From NCBI RefSeq assembly GCF_017316305.2, contig NZ_CP147250.1, positions 372,001 to 436,000 of the forward strand: a DNA stretch of 64,000 bases, given 5' to 3'. The notes under the pieces were generated by a model that saw only the letters and a program-made list of their open reading frames with translations, ran no database searches and was not told where the DNA came from. This stretch comes from Enterococcus sp. DIV1094. GTDB taxonomy: Bacteria > Bacillota > Bacilli > Lactobacillales > Enterococcaceae. Positions 58,833 to 64,000 of the stretch are shown here, piece by piece (the first letter of the stretch is position 1; the number at the start of each line of letters is the position of its first letter). A program made the position numbers and the translations under genes.

Positions 58833-59569
58833 ACCGGATAATTCATTTACTTACCCAACTGACCCTTCCATCTCATAACTAAATATATATAGGTAGTGTC
58901 AATTGATTTCAATTTAATAAAAGTCCCTATTTAACAGTATTTTTTATGCCAAAACAGAAAATACGTTCCCCTGAATTTACTTGCTTTTATATTTTTTTGT
59001 GGCAAATTTGTGGCAAAAATAATGTTATTGATTTCATTTTAAGTCACTATGACTACATGCCTTTGCCGTAGTCAAGAAACATTGGTGGCTGTTTTAGTCC
59101 AACAAAAATACCCGCTCGAAAAGAGCGGGCTACCTTAGGATAAAGAATGTTCTGAATGTGGATACTTACATTTTACTATCTTTTTAAATTTAGATTCAAA
59201 TAATATGTTCGTTTATGTAATCCGCTCCAAAGAGCGGGTTGTGAAAAAGCAATGTTGTTAGGTGATACAATAAGGTTACTATCATTTTAATTATTATTCA
59301 ACTGTTTTGGTTTTCAGTGGTTGTATCTATTTTTTAAAAGACAATCACTCTGAAAAGTAGCTATCTCATTGAAAATTAAGACCTTCGAAATAAGTAAATT
59401 GTCTTAAGCTATAACAATTCTAGTGACTCTCAAATGAAGCTTTCCAATCATACATACCTCTTTATCTTTTAATTCCTTACGAAAATGTAATGAATAAATC
59501 GGACAAAAAAATGGTTAGAAAAAAATTTTTTATAGATAATTAAATGTATCAAAATTAGGAGGTATTTAT
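58833..59569. other. Gap with possible integrase tail and two GC-rich hairpins
   Basis: On the minus strand 59035-58986 reads MKSITLFLPQICHKKI then a stop, which resembles the last residues of lactobacillales phage/ICE integrases; nothing upstream supports it. Two hairpins CCCGCTC/GAGCGGG (59111-59129) and CCGCTC/GAGCGG (59222-59237) have similar loops. No intact gene is seen. Confidence 0.4.
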
Positions 59570-59944
59570 ATGCCAATACTCAAATCTGCTAATCCTTTAA
59601 AAGCAATCTCTTTATTAGTAATCGGTGCTCTTGGCACAGCTATATCGGTATTGCACATCACTTGTATCTATATCTTTCATATGGGTGTTGCAGATCCGAA
59701 CATCCCTCTGTTTAGATTTTTTGAAAAATTTGCTTCTGCTACTTCATCTATCCTTCACATTTCTTCCGACAATCTTTATTTATCATCTCTCTCGTTATTT
59801 ATCATTTTTTCAATTATTGGATTATTTTTCAATATCTTCACTAATAATAATAAATTGATTTCCATTTGGATTTTAGGAATAAATTTACTTTTTTCTCTCC
59901 CTACACTCTTTTATTTCTTCGTTGCATGGGGGATGAATCAGTAA
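59570..59944 (+). CDS. Small four-helix membrane protein, paralogue of 62069-62362
   Basis: 124 residues with AGGAGG 9 nt before the ATG. Hydrophobic segments: ISLLVIGALGTAISVLHITCIYIF, LYLSSLSLFIIFSIIGLFF and ILGINLLFSLPTLFYFFVAW. It shares with the protein at 62069 the pattern G-x-LGT-x-x-S, G(V/I)xxPxIP and S-x-x-L-x-x-S-x(D/N)-x(L/I)YL. Function unknown. It ends 47 bp before dsdA, so the two are probably cotranscribed. Confidence 0.75.
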   Translation: MPILKSANPLKAISLLVIGALGTAISVLHITCIYIFHMGVADPNIPLFRFFEKFASATSSILHISSDNLYLSSLSLFIIFSIIGLFFNIFTNNNKLISIWILGINLLFSLPTLFYFFVAWGMNQ

Positions 59945-59991
59945 TTCTTCCATTGTTAGCACAAATTAAGAAATAGAAAGAGGGTTCCAAA

Positions 59992-61284
59992 ATGACTAAT
60001 AAAACAGATCGTTTATTAATTGCATTGCAGTCATATCAAGAAGTTTGCTGGATAAATCCAAATTTTGGAGAAAGAAAAACTTCATGTTTTACCATAAATG
60101 ATGTGATAGACGCTTCTAAAAGGCTACAAAGGTTTGCTCCATACATTGCTAAAGTTTTTCCTGAGACTAAAGCTACTGGTGGTATCATCGAGTCAGAATT
60201 AGTTGAGATTCCTAACATGTTGGATAAAATAAAAGAAAAAGAACATTTCGAAACAAACAGTAAACTATATTTTAAATGTGACAATAATCTCCCTGTATCT
60301 GGTTCAATTAAAGCCAGAGGTGGAATCTATGAAGTTTTGACGTTTGCTGAAAAAGTTGCGCTGGATTCTGGAAAACTAACAATTGATAGTAATTATGCTA
60401 TTCTAGCAAATGATGAATTCAAAAATATTTTTTCTAATTATTCAATCGCTGTGGGTTCTACAGGGAATTTAGGTCTTAGTGTCGGAATCATGGGAGCAAA
60501 GTTAGGGTTTCAGACGACTGTCCACATGTCTAATGAAGCAAAAAGCTGGAAAAAGCGTTTGTTGAGAGAAATAGGCGTTGTTGTCAAAGAGTACGAAGGT
60601 GATTTTAGCAAAGCTGTAGCTTTAGGGCGAGCAGAAACAGTAAACAAATTCCACAGTTATTTCATCGATGATGAAGCTTCAAAAGATTTATTTCTAGGAT
60701 ACTCTGTAGCTGCACTGAGACTACAAACTCAATTAAAAGAAAAAAATATTGAAGTATCTGAAGATCATCCTCTATATGTCCATCTTCCTTGTGGTGTAGG
60801 TGGTAGTCCAGGTGGAATTGCCTTTGGATTGTCCTGCATTTTTGGTGATGCTGTAAAAATATTTTTTGTAGAACCTACTCACGCTCCGTCAATGTTACTT
60901 GGCCTGTACACAGGATTACACGACAAAATTTCAGTGCAAGATATTGCAATCGATGGTAAGACAGCTGCTGATGGATTAGCCGTCGGGCGCCCCTCACATT
61001 TAGTCGGCAAGATCATAGAACCGATTTTATATGCTAGTTCTACTGTTCAAGATGAAAGATTATATCAATATCTAACATTGCTTGCGGATAGTGAAAACAT
61101 CTATGTGGAACCTTCATCCGCTGCTGGGATTGCATCATTTGTGAATATAAATCGAGCATTCGCATTGAAAAAAACTTGGATAAAGTCTGGCACACACATA
61201 ATTTGGGGAACGGGTGGTAATATGGTTCCAGAAGAAGAAATGGCTCAATATTACAAAAAAGGATTGTCTTTACTTAATTTCTAA
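59992..61284 (+). CDS. dsdA: D-serine ammonia-lyase (D-serine dehydratase)
   Basis: 430 residues, PLP fold type II. The Schiff-base lysine is in LPVSGSIKARGGIYEV (about residue 107). Other family blocks: SIAVGSTGNLGLSVGIMGAKLGF, VHMSNEAKSWKKRLLREIGV, HLPCGVGGSPGGIAFGL, TAADGLAVGRPSHLVG, EPSSAAGIASF, GTHIIWGTGGNMVPEEEM. It turns D-serine into pyruvate and ammonia. GAGGG precedes the ATG. No DsdC or DsdX neighbour is present. It might protect cell-wall synthesis from D-Ser or use it as a nitrogen source (inference). Both flanking genes encode related small membrane proteins. Confidence 0.94.
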   Translation: MTNKTDRLLIALQSYQEVCWINPNFGERKTSCFTINDVIDASKRLQRFAPYIAKVFPETKATGGIIESELVEIPNMLDKIKEKEHFETNSKLYFKCDNNLPVSGSIKARGGIYEVLTFAEKVALDSGKLTIDSNYAILANDEFKNIFSNYSIAVGSTGNLGLSVGIMGAKLGFQTTVHMSNEAKSWKKRLLREIGVVVKEYEGDFSKAVALGRAETVNKFHSYFIDDEASKDLFLGYSVAALRLQTQLKEKNIEVSEDHPLYVHLPCGVGGSPGGIAFGLSCIFGDAVKIFFVEPTHAPSMLLGLYTGLHDKISVQDIAIDGKTAADGLAVGRPSHLVGKIIEPILYASSTVQDERLYQYLTLLADSENIYVEPSSAAGIASFVNINRAFALKKTWIKSGTHIIWGTGGNMVPEEEMAQYYKKGLSLLNF

Positions 61285-61325
61285 TTATGTAACAATAACA
61301 GCAAGTTCAAGTCATTAATCTCGCT

Positions 61326-61370
61326 AAAAGAACATCGATAACAAAAATACTCAGTTATCGATGTTCTTTT
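61326..61370 (+). terminator. Terminator of dsdA
   Basis: AAAAGAACATCGATAAC pairs perfectly with GTTATCGATGTTCTTTT, followed by T-run. Confidence 0.9.
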
Positions 61371-61411
61371 TTTTACGGCAATGCTGGGTTACTAGATCAT
61401 CGCAGGCTAAT

Positions 61412-61744
61412 CTAGCTTACATTTGCTAGATTATTATGATTTGATTCTTTGTTCGTAATATTTGGTTTTTTTCTATTTTGAGAATTGCTTTCATTTTTTG
61501 GTTTTACTTTTTGGCTCTTCTTTTCTTTACTATCACTTGACTGTTTATTCTCCTGTTCATTTCTCTTGTTATTAGATTTTTCTTTTTTCTTAGTACCATT
61601 TGTGTCACTACTTTGTTTTTTTCTAGGGATCTGTTGTGATTGCTTTGGCGAATGGCTCTTTGGCTTTTCCGACGCTTTAGGACCACACGCTGCAAAACTA
61701 ACTGTTGCTAAAATTCCTAGACATGCTAATAAAAATTTCTTCAT
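61412..61744 (-). CDS. Lysine-rich lipoprotein
   Basis: 110 residues from the ATG at 61744 (AGGAGT upstream). The lipoprotein signal MKKFLLACLGILATVSFAAC gives Cys20. The rest is low complexity, dominated by Lys, Ser, Asn, Gln and Glu (KKQSSDTNGTKKKEKSNNK type), highly basic and probably disordered. Such tails can bind wall polymers or DNA; function unknown. Convergent to dsdA. Confidence 0.75.
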   Translation of the reverse strand: MKKFLLACLGILATVSFAACGPKASEKPKSHSPKQSQQIPRKKQSSDTNGTKKKEKSNNKRNEQENKQSSDSKEKKSQKVKPKNESNSQNRKKPNITNKESNHNNLANVS

Positions 61745-62068
61745 ATTGACCACTCCTATCATTTTTTTGGTACACTTAGAGTGTATTAAAAAGAATAAAT
61801 TAAACGATGTCTATTTGCTTAAGTCATCAATAAGAAGCGCTTACAGTATTGTCACAACATTTTTTAATCATCCATAGATACGTTTAAATGATTAAGATTA
61901 TTTCAATTTAGTACGCTGTAGAGTAAAAAAAAATTAACATTTTTACAAAACATGAACTTTTTATGAGCTTTTTTTAGTTTTAAACAATTTTCCTAAATTT
62001 GGTTTTTTCTAACCAAAATGATTTATTCGCTCTAAACTTTTACAAAGAAAAATGAGGAGGTTATTGTA
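61745..62068. other. Intergenic gap
   Basis: AT-rich, with divergent promoters expected for the lipoprotein and the membrane protein. No convincing -35/-10 pair or other feature seen. Confidence 0.4.
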
Positions 62069-62362
62069 TTGAACGCTAATCGATTAAATACTTCGTCTAC
62101 ACCGATCATCTTATTTTTTATCGGTGGATTAGGTACTCTGTTTTCTTTTTTTAATCTAGCTGATTTTCTAGTTTTTGATGTAGGAATATTAGAACCATCG
62201 ATACCAATATATGTCTATAATTTTTATCATATCTTATCCGTATCTGCTTCTAACCTTTTATTTTTTTCAGCCAATCAAATATATTTAGCCCTAATTGTTC
62301 TTACAATCACGATTCCAGTTATTATGCTCTTAATAAATATTAAACAAAATAATTTAAAATAA
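62069..62362 (+). CDS. Small membrane protein, paralogue of 59570-59944
   Basis: 97 residues, TTG start 8 nt after GAGGAGG. Segments IILFFIGGLGTLFSFFNLADFLVF and IYLALIVLTITIPVIMLLINI. It lacks the last helix of its 124-residue paralogue. The shared G-x-LGT, PSIPI and SANQIYLAL-type motifs make common ancestry clear. Function unknown. Confidence 0.7.
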   Translation: MNANRLNTSSTPIILFFIGGLGTLFSFFNLADFLVFDVGILEPSIPIYVYNFYHILSVSASNLLFFSANQIYLALIVLTITIPVIMLLINIKQNNLK

Positions 62363-62491
62363 GATTCAATATTTTTACTCCTATTAAATCTAATTTTTTC
62401 ACTTCTAATTATTTACCTACTATTTTTCTTTAAATAAGTGGTCCAATTGACATTATATTTTCTGTAAAACTAACTATATTATTATAAAAAA

Positions 62492-62517
62492 AATACCTAC
62501 TCCAAAGAGTAGGTATT
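62492..62517 (-). terminator. Hairpin terminator
   Basis: Perfect AATACCTACTC/GAGTAGGTATT stem. T-run on the minus side (TTTTTTTTAT), so it would end a minus-strand transcript from about 62700. Confidence 0.75.
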
Positions 62518-62535
62518 AAAAAAACCGTATGGTTA

Positions 62536-62650
62536 GGATTGTATAATTCTTTTGTTGTCTAAAATACGTATAATATAATTAGTAAAGAGAGTATTGATAT
62601 GCATGCTATCCCACTTCCCCCAAAAGTTTTTAGCTATTGATACTCTCTTT
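62536..62650. ncRNA. Possible convergent small RNA pair (type I toxin-antitoxin-like layout)
   Basis: Plus strand: TTGTTG and TATAAT (16-bp spacer) precede a short segment that ends in a GAGAGTAT...ATACTCTC hairpin with TTTTT. Minus strand: a hairpin-covered GGGGGAAG ribosome site followed by an ATG reading MHINTLFTNYIIRILDN to a 23-residue end. The plus RNA contains the complement of that ribosome site. The peptide does not look like Fst, so this is a layout argument only. Confidence 0.35.
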
Positions 62651-63117
62651 TTATAATGGCACCTACATGTATTTTAAGGCTAACCTAATAAAAATGCAAA
62701 CGCTTGATACGTGTTTAGAAATTCTTAACATTTAACTAATCTCGCGTTAGAAAATAATTCTAATCACGAAGATTAGGTTCTGATGAACATTTTTATTTGA
62801 TAACAAAAATTACCTTAATCACAGCATATATATGCTGTGATTAATATAAAAAGGTATACACATTCTTCTAATTTATATCTTTTATTCTATTATTGTATAA
62901 TCAAATTTTAATTTATTAAATAAAGAACAAAAAGCTTTGTGAATCTGTAAAATCAGTATATTATATATGGAATCACCCTATATAAATCATATGTAAACGT
63001 TATATAAAATTAAAATACATTCATTATTTTTGTTATCATTAGATAATTATTGTAGTTTGGTCTACCCTAATAATAGAGAAGCGCTTCTCTAAATTATATT
63101 ACGAAAGGTAGATTACA
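62651..63117. other. AT-rich gap with two perfect palindromes
   Basis: A 30-bp perfect palindrome at 62815-62844 (half-site TTAATCACAGCATAT) and an 18-bp one at 63074-63091 (TAGAGAAGCGCTTCTCTA) in the leader of the secreted-protein gene. No open frame is supported. Confidence 0.6.
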
Positions 63118-63597
63118 ATGAAAAAATTTATTTCTTTAAGTTTATCAGCACTTGCTCTATCTTCTTTTCTTGTATTCAATGCTACTCATGCTAATGCAGC
63201 AGAAAATAATTATGAAAACAACTATAATTTGAATATAAGAAGTATGATTTCTATTGAATCTCAACAAGGATTTAGTCCTTTTTCAGACGCCTTCCAACCT
63301 AATATTATAAATTTTAACCAAGTAACTAATAGATTTGACTTTAGATATGGGATTAATCCTATAAATCCTGGGATCCATCATTTTGATAGAAACACCTTAA
63401 CTGGTGTCACTTCTCGAGGAGATCATGTATTACTTAATAATGGTCAAATTGAGGGAGGTTCTATAGTATTTGATGTTGTTCATCAAGTTACAATTCCTAA
63501 TTTTAGAGATTTTGAATATTTCAGAATAGATGTATCGTACAGAGATGCTCTATGGAATCAGAGAAGAGAAGCTTCAATGACTTTTCGAATTAATTAG
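63118..63597 (+). CDS. Small secreted protein, function unknown
   Basis: 159 residues, ATG with AAAGG upstream. Signal peptide MKKFISLSLSALALSSFLVFNATHANA. The mature part (about 132 residues) is Asn/Phe/Arg-rich and probably beta-structured (FRYGINPINPGIHHFD, VLLNNGQIEGGSIVFDVVHQV, FRIDVSYRDALW). It has no cysteine, no anchor and no known toxin motif that I recognise. A perfect 18-bp palindrome lies 27 bp upstream of the start and may be an operator. Confidence 0.75.
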   Translation: MKKFISLSLSALALSSFLVFNATHANAAENNYENNYNLNIRSMISIESQQGFSPFSDAFQPNIINFNQVTNRFDFRYGINPINPGIHHFDRNTLTGVTSRGDHVLLNNGQIEGGSIVFDVVHQVTIPNFRDFEYFRIDVSYRDALWNQRREASMTFRIN

Positions 63598-63606
63598 CGA
63601 TACTTT

Positions 63607-63635
63607 AGCACACCATCTCATAGAGGCGGTGTGTT
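63607..63635 (+). terminator. Terminator of the secreted-protein gene
   Basis: AGCACACC/GGTGTGTT hairpin followed by AATTTTTTAAG. Confidence 0.82.
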
Positions 63636-63702
63636 AATTTTTTAAGATTTTTTAAGTTCATTTTTACTAATAAGCGAGTTACTGAATAATACAGAAAAAA
63701 GA

Positions 63703-63720
63703 CCCACTCCGGAGAATGGG
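63703..63720 (-). terminator. Terminator of the right-edge gene
   Basis: Minus strand CCCATTCTCCGGAGTGGG hairpin followed by TCTTTTTTC, about 50 bp after the stop at 63773. Confidence 0.72.
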
Positions 63721-63772
63721 CTGTAAAAAAACATTATTGATTTAGTGATCGTATAAGTTTTCTCCCATAGTC

Positions 63773-64000
63773 TTACTTAGTTAAGGTATAATTGATCCCA
63801 TGGATAGTAACATTTCTAATCGTACTTGGCCATCCTTTACTATTCCACTTTCCGCTATTTGCTTGTTTTTCTATTTGTGCTGCGCCCTGACCATAAAATT
63901 TTGCTTGGTTTTTGTTATACCACGGATCATTGTGGGGATTCGGACTTAGTTGATATCTATGCTTCCCCGGATTAATTTCGTATCCCCTGTTTGTTCCACC
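63773..64000 (-). CDS. 3' end of an unidentified gene (5' end off the right edge)
   Basis: The minus strand is open from 64000 to the TAA at 63773, giving 75 residues ending ...NVTIHGINYTLTK. The segment is rich in Asn, Gly, Trp, Tyr and Lys (SPNPHNDPWYNKNQAK, YGQGAAQIEKQANSGKW, GWPSTIRNVTI), suggesting the C-terminal part of a secreted or surface protein, perhaps a toxin or bacteriocin domain. I do not recognise the family. A terminator (63703-63720) follows, which supports a real gene end. Confidence 0.6.
   Translation of the reverse strand, partial: GGTNRGYEINPGKHRYQLSPNPHNDPWYNKNQAKFYGQGAAQIEKQANSGKWNSKGWPSTIRNVTIHGINYTLTK

Noticed and set aside
59046..59085. tRNA- or att-like short hairpin GACTAC...GTAGTC
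   Set aside because: Only a 6-bp stem; no cloverleaf, CCA or T-loop signature, and no second copy in the window to make an att pair.
62536..62610. Fst-family toxin peptide
   Set aside because: The 23-codon frame lacks the membrane helix and Pro-rich core of Fst, so only the RNA layout is reported.

Overview
The window looks like an Enterococcus chromosome (low-GC Firmicute). The evidence is the EutVW-type ethanolamine locus with ANTAR-target leaders, an AdoCbl riboswitch, cre sites, an LPXTG wall protein, LicT/BglG antitermination and many PTS/ABC sugar systems. I cannot settle the species from sequence alone. The left three quarters read as ordinary chromosome with a type I restriction island. 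The right quarter (about 54-64 kb) is accessory: AT-rich, sparsely coding and full of relics.

Layout. 1-3200 (minus): the promoter-proximal end of an ethanolamine utilisation operon, eutP-eutT-eutG-eutS, with eutS running off the left edge. Three leaders (before eutP, eutG and eutS) each hold two hairpins with A1/G4 hexaloops, the second overlapping an intrinsic terminator. An AdoCbl riboswitch lies between eutT and eutG, as in the EutX sRNA arrangement of E. faecalis. 3298-4597: a DUF4143 ATPase behind two copies of a perfect palindrome. 4719-7908: a TIM-barrel-like protein plus a frameshifted PTS EIIC, divergent from a GntR/UTRA regulator. 8064-21053: three large minus-strand genes: a glycosidase-like protein with a C-terminal Ig-like domain, a secreted GH73 + M23 peptidoglycan hydrolase, and an LPXTG protein of about 2.5k residues with 13 tandem domains and one frameshift. 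21919-31327: a sugar ABC importer operon (SBP, two permeases, GH13, a frameshifted DUF1861 protein, GH130, phosphohexomutase) divergent from a LacI regulator, with cre and operator sites between.

31612-40840: a type I restriction-modification locus built for phase variation. hsdR-hsdM-hsdS on the minus strand is followed by a tyrosine recombinase and a headless second hsdS on the plus strand. Exact inverted repeats of 18 and 35 bp shared by the two hsdS genes could shuffle the two target-recognition domains into four specificities. Two unfamiliar genes sit just outside. 41662-42653: a frameshifted rhuM. 42932-46555: a cobalamin uptake operon (btuF-btuC-adenosyltransferase-like-btuD) under a cobalamin riboswitch. 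It probably supplies the cofactor that ethanolamine ammonia-lyase needs and that the EutX riboswitch senses. 47004-49693: membrane proteins (DUF443-like, VanZ-like). 49780-54077: a LicT-controlled beta-glucoside PTS operon with RAT/terminator, promoter and cre.

54257-64000: an SF1 (Upf1-like) helicase with a C-terminal nuclease-like domain, a decayed segment with a probable group II intron remnant, D-serine dehydratase between two paralogous small membrane proteins, a lysine-rich lipoprotein, a small convergent RNA/toxin-like locus, a secreted protein, and the 3' end of an unidentified gene at the right edge.

Four genes (EIIC, LPXTG protein, DUF1861, rhuM) carry small indels that break the reading frame. 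Whether these are real decay or uncorrected assembly errors is the main caveat to the annotation.
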